Notes: generated by a model not told the origin, from the letters alone. DNA of 64,000 nt from Lycorma delicatula (GCF_047948215.1 NC_134465.1:51801946-51865945), one strand, 5' to 3'; positions 44,253 to 56,885 are shown, counted from the stretch's first letter. Translations and numbers: made by a program.

Positions 44253-44813
44253 GTAATAAAAAAGGGAGTCCGACAAGGATGTTCCCTATCCCCGTTACAT
44301 TTTAATTTTTACATAGAACTAGCAGTTAATGATGTTAAAGAACAATTTAGATTCGGAGTAACAGTACAAGGTGAAAAGATAAAGATGCTACGATTTGCTG
44401 ATGATATAGTAATTCTATCTGACAGTAGAAAATATTTATAAGAAACAATAAATGACATGAATGAAGTCCTACGCAAGAACTATCGCATGAAAATAAACAA
44501 CAACAAAGTAATGAAATGTAGTAGAAAAAATGTAGATGAAACACTGAATATAAAAATAGGAAGAGAAAAAATTACGGAAGTAGAAGAATTTTGTTATTTC
44601 GGAAATAGAATTATTAAAGATGGACAAAGCAGGACGATATAAAATGCCGAATAGCAAAGGCGAAACCAGCCTTCATTCAGAAAAATAATTTGTTAACATC
44701 AAAAATTAATTTAAACGTCAGGAAAAAATTCTTGAAAGTAGATGTTTGGAGAGTAGCTTTGTATGTAAGTGAAACTTGGACGATCGGAATATCTGAGAAG
44801 AAAATATTAGATT
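44253..44813 (+). mobile_element. LINE family 1, copy 5 (both ends truncated)
   Basis: Starts in 'KKGVRQGCSLSPLHFN' and keeps 'MLRFADDIVILSDSRK', a short broken frame at 44457-44642, then 'SEKKILDY'-like residues before similarity stops. It lacks the family 3' end and poly(A), so it was cut after insertion or is part of a rearrangement. Confidence 0.85.
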
Positions 44814-45483
44814 ATAAAATAAATTATTGAGTTTGGCTTCTTTATACTAATTTTATTTATTCAATGAGATTGTAAACCATTATAAACCAAATTTGTAAAC
44901 CAAATTAAAAAAAAAAATAAATAAAATCAAAAATAAAGACATGAAGTCTATGGGAAATATAAACCTGTATCCATACGTCACGTCCCTCTTATCAACTGAA
45001 CCGTTGTGTTGCTTACAGATTAGATAAATTATGCATTAAACGCTTACACATACGTATGATGCACTTTTAAGTGCATTCTTCGCTCTCTTAGAATGCAAAG
45101 TGCAATCAATTACTCTATCATTGATTTACAACTATATTTACTAATATGCAGTTCTTTATTGATAATTTTTTCACGTTTAGAATTTGACGCCAGTCCTCAT
45201 AATTTAGTTTCATCACATCGTTTATTTATTTATATTTTCTTTAAAATAATCTTGTTTTTTTTTTTTAAATTCGCGTAGCATGATTATTGTCACAATTTAA
45301 TTATCTTGGCATCTATTATTTAATATTTCTTAGCTTGTGTTTTGTATGATATTTTAGTTTTGTGTTGAATGGAATTTAAAGTGCAGTTGAACTGGTGGAA
45401 CAAACGGTTTAATTATAGTCGTATTGATTTCTAAATTTCACTAGGCTTTACCTTTAATTTCCGATGAAGTTCTAGAATTTTTT
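44814..45483. other. A+T-rich spacer
   Basis: No recognised feature. Confidence 0.5.
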
Positions 45484-46169
45484 AATTCCTTGTATTGTGA
45501 TCGCGAAAAATTTCGGGTTTTCTGATTTCAATGGAAATATCCATTTTGACCATCCCTGAACCCATTTTGACTAGTTTCGGTGTGACGTCTGTACGTACGT
45601 ATGTTCGTATCTCACATAACTCAAAAATGATTAGCCGTAGGATATTGAAATTTTGGATTTAGGACTACTGCAAAATCTAGTTGTGCACCTTCCCTTTTGA
45701 TTGCAATGGACTGAGCCAAAAGTGTCCAAAAAAGCCCAAAATTCAAAACAAATTTTGATTTTGGACATTTTCTTAACTGCAGTAATAAGCCCTCATTGAG
45801 AGCTTTTCAACGATATCTCATAAATGGTACTTATTTTCATTGGTTCCAGAGTTAAAGAAAAAATAAAATTTTAATTAATGAAATATTTGGATTTTAGGAG
45901 AAGGCACATCGATTCTAATCAGACTTCATCTCCTTTTTTTACCATTTTTAAAAGAATATAAATATATGGATTTACTAATAATTATTAACCTCTCATTTTA
46001 AAAAAAAGTTTTACGATGAATAAAAAAAACAAAGAAAAAATATCAGAAGTTTTAAATGAAATAAAATTTTATGTACTTTTCATTGAAAAAAAAAGTGTAT
46101 ATGTAACTGTATATGTAATTTAACAGGCGTACAAGGAAGTTATGTGGTGTTAACATCAGATTTTTTTTA
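45484..46169 (+). repeat. ACTTCCTTG repeat family, copy C
   Basis: Starts in a shortened form (the hairpin AGTAAAGGAAGT is deleted) but keeps the body and the 3' terminus: GGCGTACAAGGAAGTTATGT, then TCAGATTTTTTTT. The B box is degenerate (CGATTCTAATCAGA). Confidence 0.8.
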
Positions 46170-46845
46170 TCTACTATTCGATACTAATCTACATGTTCTA
46201 GGTCAAAAATCAACTAGAATTTTAATAAAGATCGACAGAGGGATTTTTCGTGATCTCTTATTTTATATTCCTTATCATAACTATAGGAGCTACGCTGTAA
46301 GAAGAAAAGTATGATAACACTGCCCAACAAATATTTTTTTTAATGTTTCCTTCATATCATGAGTCAAAGATTACTAATTTTGAGTTGGGAAAAACGAATA
46401 TGACCGAAAACGTTTTATTAGTACTAATTTCTGTGATATACAATAGGAGGAAGTATTTTATTTTAATGGATTAAGAGAAAACGATACATTTTAATTAAAT
46501 ATACCGACAAAATTGAAAATCCATTTGACATTTTTTTAATGACAGTTACATTCTAAGAGTTCTTAATTGATGGAAAAATATCTGGCTTCTGGTTGGGTCT
46601 GAAGAGAAGCATATGGTGGCTTTATGAGATCGTTGTCTTTTGGCTTTTCTCTTGTAAGAGAGTTCCGGAACATACACTGGCCAGCAGTAATCCGCAAGCA
46701 ATACAAAATTATCCCCTTAATACTTTTTCGATTTACACCATTTCCCCAAATTTTTGAGTAAAACTTACTGATAGTAATTGATGAATACAAGATTACAAAA
46801 AACACTAACATGCTGTTTTATACCGGTGATTTTAAAAATAATCAC
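46170..46845. other. Unassigned A+T-rich DNA
   Basis: An 82-codon minus ORF (46563-46811) shows no motif. No repeat match noticed. Confidence 0.45.
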
Positions 46846-49611
46846 GCTCAGAGATTATTTCAGTAAATATAAATAGGAATAGGAAAATACAATAATTACA
46901 AGACATATTTACTCAGCAATACCGCAGATTACACTTAATATTCAACGCACTCGGAGATTACTTCCGTAACTACCTAAACAGAAAACGAAAGCGTATAAAA
47001 AAAAATCCAATGACCATACATAATCACTCACCAAAACCACAGATTACCCTTAGTATTCTCCGGCATCAAAGATTACTTCCAAAACTATGTAATTAGAATA
47101 AGAAAATAAACTAATGAAAACACACGTGCACTATTCAATATGGCAAATTGTTCTTAACATTCTCCGCCCTTACAGATTACTACGATTACTATCCAATCAG
47201 AACAAGAGAGCCGATAAAAAGAAAACCAATGAAAACACATGTTCGCTACTCAATATAGCAGATAACTCTTAACACTCTCCGCCCATTGGTTGGTTATTTC
47301 CTTAACCAGCCAATCAGAAAAGGAAAGCCGATAAAGAGAAAACCAATGACAACACACATTCACTTCTTAATATCGCAGATTACTCTTAACATTCTCCGCC
47401 CATAGAGATTACTTCCGTAACTATCCAATCAGAACAGGAAACCCGGTAAAAAGATACAAATGACAACACACATTCACTAGTAAATATCGCGAATTGCATT
47501 TAACGCTCTCCGCCCTTAGAGATTACTTCCTTAACATTCTAATCAGAACCGGGAAGCCTATAAAAAGAAAGCCAATGACAACACGCATTCAATACTCAAT
47601 ATGGCAGATTAATCTTAAAATTACCCGCCCTTACAGATTATGTCCGTAACTGTACAATCAGAACACGAAAACCGATTAAAAGAAAATCAATGCCAACATG
47701 CATTCACTATTCAATATCGCAGATAACTCTTAACATTATACGTTATTAGAAAGTTCTTCCTTTACAATGCAATCAGAACAGGAAAGCCGATAAAAAAAAA
47801 CGAATGACAATTAACATTCGCTATTCAACTATACCTTACATTCTCCGCCCTTAGAGATTAATTTCTTAACTATCCAATCAAAACAGATCACGATAAAAGA
47901 AATCGAATGACTATTCACATTCGCTATTCAATATTACAGATTAATCTTTACATTTTTCACATTTACAGATTACGACCTTAATTACCCAATCAGAACAAGA
48001 AAGCCGACAAAAAGAATACAAAAGACAATGTACACTCGCTATTCAATATTACAGATTAATCTTAACGCTCTCCGCCCTTACAGATTACTTCCATAACTAT
48101 CCAATCAGAATAGGAAAACTGATAAAATGAAAACCAATCATAACCAATATTCACTATTCAATATCGCAGTTTATTCTTAACATTCTCCACCCTTACAGAT
48201 TACTTCCTTAACTATCCAATCAGAACAGGAAACCAGATAAAAAGAAATCGAATGAATATTCACATTCGCTATTCAATATTACAGATTAATCTTTACATTT
48301 TTCGCATTTACAGATTACGTCCTTAATTATCCAATCAGAACAGGAATCCAATATAAAGAAAACCAGTGACAACACACATTCACTATATATTATCGCAGAT
48401 TACTCTTAACACTCTCTGGGCTTACAAATTACTTCTTTAACCAGAGTATCAGCACAGGAAATTAGATCAAAAGAAAACCAATGACAACACACATTCACTA
48501 TTGAATACCGCGAATTGCTCTTAACATTCTTCGCCCTTAGAGATTAATTTCTTAACTATCCAATCAAAACAGATCTCGATAAAAGAAAATCAATGACAAC
48601 ACACATTCACTATTAAATATCGCAGATTGTTCCAAACACTCACCGCCCTTACAGATTACTTCCTTGACTATCAAGAAGAAAAAAGCCGATAAAATGAATA
48701 CCAATGAGAATTCACATACGCTGTTCAATATCGCAGATTACTCTTAACACTCTCCGCCCTTACAGATTACAGCCTTAATTATCCAATCACAATAGGAAAG
48801 GCGATAAAATGAAAACCAATAACAACAAACATTGGCTATTCAATATCGCAGATTTGCCTAACATTCTCTGCCCTTACAGATTATTATCGTAACTATCCAA
48901 TCAGAACAAGAAACCCGGTAAAAAGATAATCAATGACAACACTCATTCACTATTCAATATCGCAAATTACCCTTAACACTCTCTGCCTTAACAGATTACT
49001 TTCGTAACTATGCAATCAGAACAGGAATCCGGATAAAGTGAAAAAAATGACAACTCCATTCACTATTCAACATCAAAGGTTAGTTTTAACACTCTCCAAC
49101 CTTACAGAATACTTCCTTAACTATCCAATCAAAACAGGAAAGCCGATAAAAAGAAAATCAATGACAACAGACATTCACTATACAATATCGCACATTACGG
49201 TTTACATTCTCCACAATTGCAGATTACTTCCTTAACTATCCTATAAGAACAGAAAACTCGATAAAAAGAAAATCAACCACACACATTCACTATTCAATGT
49301 AGCAGAATACTCATAACATTCCCCGCCCGTAGATATTACTTCCGTAACTGTCTAATCAGGACAAGAAAGCCGATAAAAATAAATCCAATGGCAATACACA
49401 TTCACTATTCTATATCAGATTACTCTTAACACTCGTCGCCATTACAGATTACTTCTTTAATTAACCAAGCAGAACTTGAAAGCCTTTAAAAAGAATACCA
49501 ATGACTATTCACATTAGGTATTCAATATCGCAGACTACTCTTAACACTCTCTGTTCATAAATATTACTTCCTTAACTATCCAATTAGAATATGAAAGCCG
49601 ATAAAAAGAAA
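46846..49611. repeat. 115-bp satellite array, about 24 units
   Basis: Consecutive diverged units of 115-116 bp. Recurrent blocks: GCCGATAAAAAGAAAACC, CAATGACAACACACATTCAC, TATTCAATATCGCAGATTAC, TCTTAACATTCTCCGCCCTT and TTAACTATCCAATCAGAACA. The block CCGATAAA recurs at 47212, 47327 and on. Each unit has two CCAAT boxes on the plus strand and two CAGATTAC blocks about 30 bp apart, suggesting the unit itself arose from a smaller repeat. There is no ORF and no spacer variability of a CRISPR kind. The array ends abruptly in a TTATTATTAAG-rich sequence. Confidence 0.95.
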
Positions 49612-50117
49612 AAATTATTATTAAGTAATAATATAAAGTGTTACACTTCGAATGTTTGTATTATCTATCGTAATAATAATACATGTATTTCAACTTTTTT
49701 TCATCGAGGTTATATCGCTGACTGTATACTAGTCAGCGCAGTACACGTTTGAACCCAGTAGGGTGAGTGTACGGAATACTATTCGTTATTTTCACCCTAT
49801 ATGGGTTTGATTGATTTATCCTGCGAGGTACCAGACAAACAACATTCTGCAATTTTTTTACAAACAAAAGTGATTTTATCTCACCTGTTTTTCTGAACGG
49901 GATCATGAAATATCTCTTTTGTTAATCGACAGAGAAAATAAATGGTAGAAACCTCAGCAATGTGTGTTTTCGAGAATTTTCAGAGAAGTAGAAGACTGTT
50001 TCCGATATGCGGATCCCGTTCGAATAAAAGACACGTTAAGTAGTTGTAAAGAATTTTTCGGTCTAGGAAGAAAGTAATTTCTGTTTGTAGATGCAGTTAC
50101 AATTATTTACCTAATCT
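49612..50117. other. Unassigned flank of satellite
   Basis: A hairpin CGCTGACT/AGTCAGCG lies at 49716-49738. No gene recognised. Confidence 0.45.
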
Positions 50118-50421
50118 TTTTTTTCTTTTTCCTGTTTAGCTTCCAGAAATAACCGTTCTGATAACATTTCAAAGGATGAATGAGGATGATATGTATGAGT
50201 GTAAATGAAATGTAGTCTTGTACAGTCTCAGTTCGACCATTCCTGAGATGTGTAGTTAATTGAAATCCAACCACAAAAGAACACCGGTATCCACGATCTA
50301 GTATTCAAATCTATGTAAAAATAACTGACTTTCCTAGAACTTGAACACTAGACTCTAGACTTCCAAATTAGCTGATTTGGGAAGACGCGTTCACCGGTAG
50401 TACACCAACCTGGTGGGCTCT
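50118..50421 (-). mobile_element. SINE family 1, full-length, 13-bp target duplication
   Basis: Minus-orientation copy with intact tail and head. ATTTACCTAATCT flanks it at 50105-50117 and 50422-50434. The palindrome has one change (AAATTAGCTGATTTG). Confidence 0.93.
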
Positions 50422-50869
50422 ATTTACCTAATCTACAAGATTGCAACTTAACATATGAAATTGTTAATCACTTGGTTAGCATTCGAGATCTAATAACCGG
50501 GGTGCACACTAGTACAGTGGAGAGTTTTTTGAGCAACAGCTAAAAGACGGTATCGAAAGGAGGGATGTACATCGAATTCATGATACACTAATATTTATGC
50601 GAATTCACGCGGCGCAAATGCAACATTGACAGGGTCCCGTTTGATTAAATTTTGTAGAATATCGCCTTGTTTTGGCCTTCACAACATGATTATAAGACTT
50701 ATTTTTACTTTCCCGTCTAGATAGCTCTATAGCTCTAGAAAGAAAAGTATTGTAATCGTTCCAATTTGGGCATATGCAATTTTTACCGGATCTTGACGTT
50801 TTGACATCTAAGGAACCCAAAACAATTTTCCGGATATTAATGTTCTTATGTAGGTGTGTTCAGTGTTAG

Positions 50870-51310
50870 GCCCCAAATCATAAATCATCTATCTCCAGAA
50901 CTACTGGACCGATTTTGACCAAACTTGATCAGATTACTTATATATATATATGAATCATTAAAGCCATTAAATTTTCAACTTAAAAAGTCAAGGGGGTGAG
51001 TCTATAGAGAAGGATAATCCTCAGTATCGCGAAATTTCGCTTAATTAAGGTCATATTTTTTTTTTAGGAACATTTGTTAACAATTAAAAAATAACAATAT
51101 TTGCAAAATCGTACCCCCAACCCCCCAAAAAAATGCTGTTATAATCATCTACTACGTTGTGACGTCACAGATGAGTAGTAGAATTAAATAAATGATTAAT
51201 ATTTAAAGTGTAAAAATATAACTCGGTTTGGCTGGGTTTCGAACTCGATCGCCTGGTCGACGTGGTAATTGGTGCGTTAAACCTCGCGGCTACACCAATT
51301 TTCCGAACGT
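50870..51310. repeat. Possible repeat with tRNA-like segment
   Basis: 50885-51060 has the 'CT.GACCGATTTTGACCAAACTTG' style text seen in many insect repeats. On the reverse strand, 51305-51225 shows TGGTGTAGCCGCGAGGTTTA, then GAGTTCGAAACCC, reminiscent of A and B boxes. The stems pair poorly. Low-confidence tRNA-derived element. Confidence 0.35.
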
Positions 51311-51920
51311 ATAAGCGAAATTTCTTCTATGTAAGCTGTGAAATTACATTAGTTAGTGCCGACCGTCGCCGCTAGTATCGCCACAACCGCACGAATTAAA
51401 TATGGTATACGCGCGCGCTTTAATTAGAATCATTGAATTAAATAAACGAAAAAATATTATATTTAAATAAAATGATAAATATTTTAAATTCAGTTGTATT
51501 TGTAAGCAGTGCATTAGAAATAACAATGTTGACAGCTTTTTTTATTATTATAATATAGGATTTTGAAATAAGATACCTTTTTTATTTAATTTTTTTTTAA
51601 ACCGAATTTCCTTTCCCTGTTAAATAACCCATCATTTTTTCTCTTCTTTTTCCTCTCCAAGAGTGGGGGAAATGACTTTATAGACGATTCTTATAATTAA
51701 GTAATAAAGTTAGTAAAATACCTTTTTGTTTAATATCTATTTTATTAGATATTGTTTTACTAATTTCGCTAAAAAAAAAAATTAATTATAAATATTATTA
51801 ATTATTTATTGTCTGTAAGCAGTATTACACTTGAATTTTTTTATAAATTTTCACACGTTGTTATGTACTTTTATTATCTCTCATACAAACATGTAATTAA
51901 GATTTATTTTCTTCACTTCC

Positions 51921-51922
<2 letters not shown>
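51311..51922. other. A+T-rich spacer
   Basis: No supported feature. Confidence 0.45.
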
Positions 51923-51976
<54 letters not shown>

Positions 51977-52001
51977 AGTGTGTGTGTGTGTGTTGTGTGT
52001 G
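51923..52001. repeat. (TA)n then (TG)n compound microsatellite
   Basis: TA alternation to about 51967, then TG/TGAG/TG repeats. Confidence 0.93.
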
Positions 52002-52394
52002 CACGCTAACATTTATGTGATATTATTTCTCCGTTTTTTTTTCTTTTGTTTATTTTTCATTCCTAAGCATATTTATATGTAATATATATTAACATATCAT
52101 GTAATTTCTTATCTTCTTGGAAATGAATTGTAATAAAATCAGTTTACAACTTACTGAACATGTTTTTTTTTATAAATATAAAAAAAAAAATGTAACGATA
52201 ATATTTACAGATGCACATTTTTAATTTATATATCTTCTTTTTTTTTTAAATACCTTTGTAAACGATTTTATATCAGTTGCAAATAAATCTGCGTATTAAT
52301 ATTTTTCAAAGAATTATTGAACATGTTTACATCGTATTGCACAGAAAATAAATTTTTATGTAAAATGAGGAGATATTTTCAAATTCCATCCGTA

Positions 52395-52426
<32 letters not shown>

Positions 52427-52462
52427 GAGGGAGCGAGAGAGAGAGAGAGTGACTATATATAT

Positions 52463-52506
<44 letters not shown>

Positions 52507-52545
52507 GAGAGAGAGAGAGTGAGTGAGAGTGTGAGAGAGATTGTC
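52395..52545. repeat. (TG)n(TA)n(GA)n compound microsatellite, twice
   Basis: TA and GA tracts alternate twice. The following AGTTAATTTGACTCTGG resembles the sequence after GA tracts at 54005 and 55228, so this may be the start of a third, mostly lost, copy of the direct repeat described there. Confidence 0.85.
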
Positions 52546-53039
52546 TAAGGAGGGAGTTAATTTGACTCTGGATTATATTCACAACTTAAATACTTGTCAT
52601 ACAAGCTACGTAATTCTTCTATAATAAAGGAAAGTTACTGAACTGTAATTCTACCTGTTTGAAACACCGTAATAAACTATTAATAGATGTATTAATAACC
52701 ATACACACACACACAGGAATCATATACACTTGGTATGATATATCAAGTAAACTAGTTATATTGGTTCATTTCTGACGAACCCAAAACGTAAACTATGTAA
52801 TATTAGATGATACAATTTCATTGTAATTGTAATTTACCTTGATACAATTTTTACACCTTCTACAAAAGTACAGTCATGTACAGAAAAAAATAATAAATTC
52901 AGTGATATTATTTAAATTTATTAATGTGAAAAAAAATCTTGAACATATTTTTTCAGTACTTTATACCAATAAAATTAGGTTTTACAATCTGGAGATATTA
53001 GAAAATTGTATATATATATATATATATAAATAAATATAT

Positions 53040-53436
53040 ATATAAAAAAATGAATGTTTGTTAGTCCCCCGTATGCGTTCATATACCATTCATCCGATTG
53101 CGAAGAAACTTTGGTGAGTTGTGCGCACGCCCGCAAAGGTTTCTGAATTAGTTTGGACCCGCTAGGTGGCGCTGGGATAGAGATATTAAGAAAAATTGGA
53201 TTTATGGTCCGATTTGGCTCAAATTCAGAATACATATTATTTACGTGAAAATAAATATTTTAGCAAAAGATGGACCCGCTAGATGGCGCTGGGGTTGAGA
53301 TGTTTAGAAAATTTGTATTTATGGATTGGTTTGGTTTTATGAAAAGAAATATTTTTGCAAAAACTATTCCCGCTAGGTGGCGCCGGCGTCGAGATATTTA
53401 TGAAACAAACAAACAAATATACAAACAGACTTTCTT

Positions 53437-53440
<4 letters not shown>
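53040..53440. repeat. Dispersed repeat Z, copy 2, with three internal units
   Basis: GACCCGCTAGGTGGCGCTGG-type blocks occur near 53156, 53274 and 53366 (118 and 92 bp apart), each followed by GAGAT.TT. Only one such block occurs in the copy at 18.4 kb. Ends in an (AAAC)n-like ACAAACAAACAAA tract next to a TA microsatellite (53441-53475). Confidence 0.75.
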
Positions 53441-53477
<37 letters not shown>

Positions 53478-53492
53478 GCAATGTGTGTACGC

Positions 53493-53906
53493 TGTAGTTC
53501 TTGCGTAGGACTTCATCCATGCCATTCATTGTTTCTTCTAAATCCTTTTTACTCTCCGCTAGAATTACTATATCATCAGCAAATCGTAGCACCTTTATCT
53601 TTTCACCTTGTACTGTTTCTTGGGATCTAAATTGTTCTTTAGCATCATCAACTGCTAGTTCTATTTAATGATTAAACAGTCACTGGGATAAGGAACATCC
53701 TTGTCGGATGCCCTTTCTTATTACGGCTTTTTTCTTATGTTCTTCAATTATTACTGTTGTTGTTTGGTTCCTGTAGATGTTAGCAATCGTTCTTCTATCT
53801 CTGTATTTGAACCCTAATTTTTTTTAAAATGCTGATTTATTCCAGTCTACGTTATCGAATGCCTTTTCTTGGTCTATAAACGCCAAGTATGTTGGTTTGA
53901 TTTTGC
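53493..53906 (-). mobile_element. LINE family 1, copy 6 (internal RT fragment)
   Basis: Minus strand covers the RT from about 'AYLAFID.EKAFDNVDW' to 'NGMDEVLRKNY', including 'MLRFADDIVILAESKKDLEE' (frame 53592-53513). Truncated at both ends, with a microsatellite at its 3' side. Frame breaks occur near 53665 and 53820. Confidence 0.85.
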
Positions 53907-54007
53907 TTTTCTGGAACATTCCGTATATTTATATATATACATATGTAGAGAGAGTGCGAGTATGAGAGGGGAGGGAGAGGGTGAAAGGGAGGGGGAGAGT
54001 GAGAGAG

Positions 54008-54651
54008 AATTAATTTGGGAACTGACTCTAGAGCTTTAATTTAATCCGTGAAAAGGATTCGATATTTTTTCACGAATCATTTTAAACATTTAACTTAATA
54101 AAATATATGTCGCCGATTGGTGGCTGAGCCACAGTTAATCAAATACTATTTTTATTTCACACTTGTCACCTATTGGCAAGCAGCATATCACGAGTTGTTG
54201 ACAGGCCTGACAAGCTGTTGCTTGTCAGTGGGTGATTAGCAGAAGATAAAAAGTCGTGGTTCAGCCAACCATTGGCGCCATGCTTTGCATATATTTGATT
54301 ACGTAAAATGGGATGATATCTTACCTTAATTAATAAAATATATCATACAGTGTTGTCAATGGTTGTCTGAACCATACGTCCTTTATCTTTTGCTAGTCGC
54401 AAGTAACAGCTTGTCGGCTTGTCCCCACTGGCAGCCTCGAGATGAGGCTGAATGAGTGCATTGTCTCAACTGGTGCTCAGCCACCCGTTGGCATACCATA
54501 ACCATAAACCGTCATTCAAACCACCCACTATCCTTACCATCAGCAAGCCGTGGCACAAGCCATCCAGTGACAAGCGCCGAGAAAGTAGAATAAATGCCTT
54601 CTGCTTTCAGTATGTTAAAATAAATATGAATTTTATTTTAGTCACACTTAG
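54008..54651 (+). repeat. Direct repeat T, copy 1
   Basis: Shared with 55231-55760: ATATATGTCGCC(G/A)ATTGGT, CTTGTCACC.ATTG.CAAGC, GTCTCAACTGGTGC.CAGCCACCC.TTGGC, CA.TGACAAGC, and AAATAAATATGAATTTTATTTTAGT.ACAC. A (TA)n/(GA)n tract precedes it. It is richer in G+C than its flanks and repeats the motif TTGTCA or TGACAA many times. No protein motif seen. Confidence 0.8.
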
Positions 54652-55159
54652 CTGGAAGCAGGATAATAATCTAATTCTACACTTTATCACTTTCAAGTAT
54701 ACGGTACACGGTTTAACCGAATAAATAATAAAATATCAATACAGATAATATTTTTTAGTATTAACTAAATAAAATGTCCGCTCAAAAACACTATAGTCCA
54801 ACGATGCTTTATTTAAATTTCTACCTACACAAAAATAAAAAACATGATTAGTTTTTACTAATTACATTGTCTTTATATTATAATTTCGTTATTTCATAGA
54901 ATGACATAACTGTTTTAATAAGTAACTCGCTTTCACTGAAATTACATTTATTCTTTCCATTAATTCGTAAAATTATTTATTTATTTTGTAATAGACTAAA
55001 AATACATACTGTATCACACGGGTCCTCTAAAAATGACTGTGATTCCTTATCAAAAGTTGATTCATGCGCAAATGTATTCACTACCAAGTGTCATGAAATA
55101 CTCGATGAAATTATTCAGTGAATATTTTTTACGTAAAAAAAATAAATGGCTTTTGTGGG

Positions 55160-55164
<5 letters not shown>
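54652..55164. other. A+T-rich interval between the two direct repeats
   Basis: About 0.5 kb without an ORF. It would be the internal region if the pair is a miniature LTR-type element. Confidence 0.45.

Positions 55165-55195
<31 letters not shown>
55165..55195. repeat. (TA)n microsatellite
   Basis: Alternating TA tract leading into direct repeat copy 2. Confidence 0.9.
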
Positions 55196-55196
<1 letters not shown>

Positions 55197-55230
55197 TTAT
55201 GTATATAGAATGATTCAGGAGGAAGGAAAA

Positions 55231-55760
55231 ATAATTTGGGACCTAATTCCACTACTTGAAACAAGGAGAAATGTTCATACTAAATTAATGTAGTGGCTTC
55301 TAGGTCATACGGTCTTAGTTTTAATCCTTGACAAGGGTTCGATATATTTACAACAATCATTTTAAACATTTTATCAAAGTAAAAAAATATATGTCGCCAA
55401 TTGGTAAGACACGGCGTAGTCAGTCGTTATTTTTATTATATTCATTTTAGGCTTGTCACCCATTGACAAGCAAAATTTTGCCAGTTCAGCGCCCGAACGA
55501 GCTGTTGCTTCCCGATGGGGTGATCGGCGGAATATAAAACCCCATTGCTGAGCTTGTCAGGGCACCTAACTGGAAACATGCTGCTTGTCACCCAATGGCT
55601 CAAAGAGCCCAGTGTCTCAACTGGTGCCCAGCCACCCATTGGCGGCCATGGTACCATGGCACACCACCCAGTGACAAGCCTGTAAAACGTAGAATACATC
55701 TTTACTTGTCTTCTGCTTATAAACTTCTAAAATAAATATGAATTTTATTTTAGTTACACG
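55231..55760 (+). repeat. Direct repeat T, copy 2
   Basis: Second copy, same orientation. Contains the exact palindrome CTTGTCA-CCCAT-TGACAAG at 55452-55470 and a TATA-like GGAATATAAAACCCC near 55530-55545, counterpart of AGATAAAAAGTCG in copy 1. Both end in an AATAAA-containing stretch. The 85-codon minus ORF inside shows no known motif. Confidence 0.8.
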
Positions 55761-56099
55761 TTTTGAACTGTTGCTATGAAACAGTATTTATAATAATTTT
55801 ATTGTTACTTTAATTTTAATTTTATATACTTGAATTATTATTTGGACAGAAATACAGTAAAAGTAGCATGGAGATAGGAATACGGGAACAAAGGCCAATC
55901 GCGTTGCAGTATCTAGGTCTCATGACATCTTGGAAATGCCCTTTTCTCTTGGCAGGTGTCCAACCTAATTATTTTTTACACTTTACAGGTTTTTACCCAT
56001 TTCTTACAGAGAAGGAAACCGATGACAATATTGTACATTTTTTGCGGTTTACTTCTTTCAATTCTTGAACGACAGTAATCTTGATGCGATAGTAATTTT

Positions 56100-56240
56100 T
56101 TATTAGGCCTGAAAGCTGTAGATAGTGAAAGCCCAGCTTGTGAAGATATTTTTCTGGATGAGCAAATGAAACGTTCTTTTACATCCTCCAGAGCTTCTAC
56201 TGTAAATAATGACGGTCGACCTGTGCTTTAACGATCGTGT
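56100..56240 (-). pseudogene. Transposase helix-turn-helix relic
   Basis: The minus strand reads 'GRPSLFTVEALEDVKERFIC' then 'SSRKISSQAGLSLST', resembling '(S)GRP..s.e.ve.v+e.f..SPRKS.R.as.elg+..sTV', the second DNA-binding helix of the transposase group seen at 37.8 kb. No catalytic core beside it. Tentative. Confidence 0.4.
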
Positions 56241-56607
56241 ACACTCCCGGTCTGACGAAATCAAACACGATATAATTAACTTATTGGGAAATTTATCCAA
56301 AATCTGCCTTTCACACGTTCGTAAGATTTAAGTTTGTCCTTGGAAAAACAACATAGTTAACACAATAAAGACGAATGTATACTAGTTTACCACTAGTCCA
56401 TATGAAAAACATTTCAACTGTTACAAATTGCTAACTTTGAGTACATTGTTGCCAACTGACATGTAGTGAAATAAAATTTACCTATGCGTTATTTTTTTAC
56501 CTTATTAATCTTAGATTGTGCCATTTTAGAAACAATCGTATATAATAACATATATATTTTAGAAAAATACATATTATGATATTTATATGTTAAAAAAAAA
56601 AAGGTTT

Positions 56608-56885
56608 GAACGGACGTGGTCTAGTGGTTAAACTTGTATTTGGAAATCAGCTGATTTTTAATTCGAGAATTCTAAGGTTCAAATCTTAGTAAAAGGAGTT
56701 ATTTTTATACGGATTTGAATACTAGATCGTGGATACCGTTGTTCTTTGGTGGTTAGGTTTCAATTGACTATAAAACTCAGGAACGGTCGACCTGAGACTG
56801 TACAAGACTACATTTCATTTACATTCATACGTATAATTCTCTGAAGTAATACGTTACAGTGTTCGGGAGGCTAAATAAAAAAAAA
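56608..56885 (+). mobile_element. SINE family 1, diverged full-length
   Basis: A box TGGTCTAGTGG, AAATCAGCTGATTT, B box GGTTCAAATC, body to GGGAGGCTAAATAAAAAAA. A-rich flanks ending AAGGTT on both sides may be the target duplication. Confidence 0.85.

Noticed and set aside
46846..49611. CRISPR-like array
   Set aside because: The whole 115-bp unit repeats with uniform divergence; there are no unique spacers, no cas genes, and the DNA is eukaryotic.
46846..49611. Relationship between the 115-bp satellite and the 115-bp duplication at 15.0 kb
   Set aside because: The period is equal but the sequences share no blocks; the match in length is a coincidence.
55442..55699. 85-codon minus-strand ORF as a gene
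   Set aside because: It lies wholly within direct repeat copy 2 and the frame is not preserved in copy 1.
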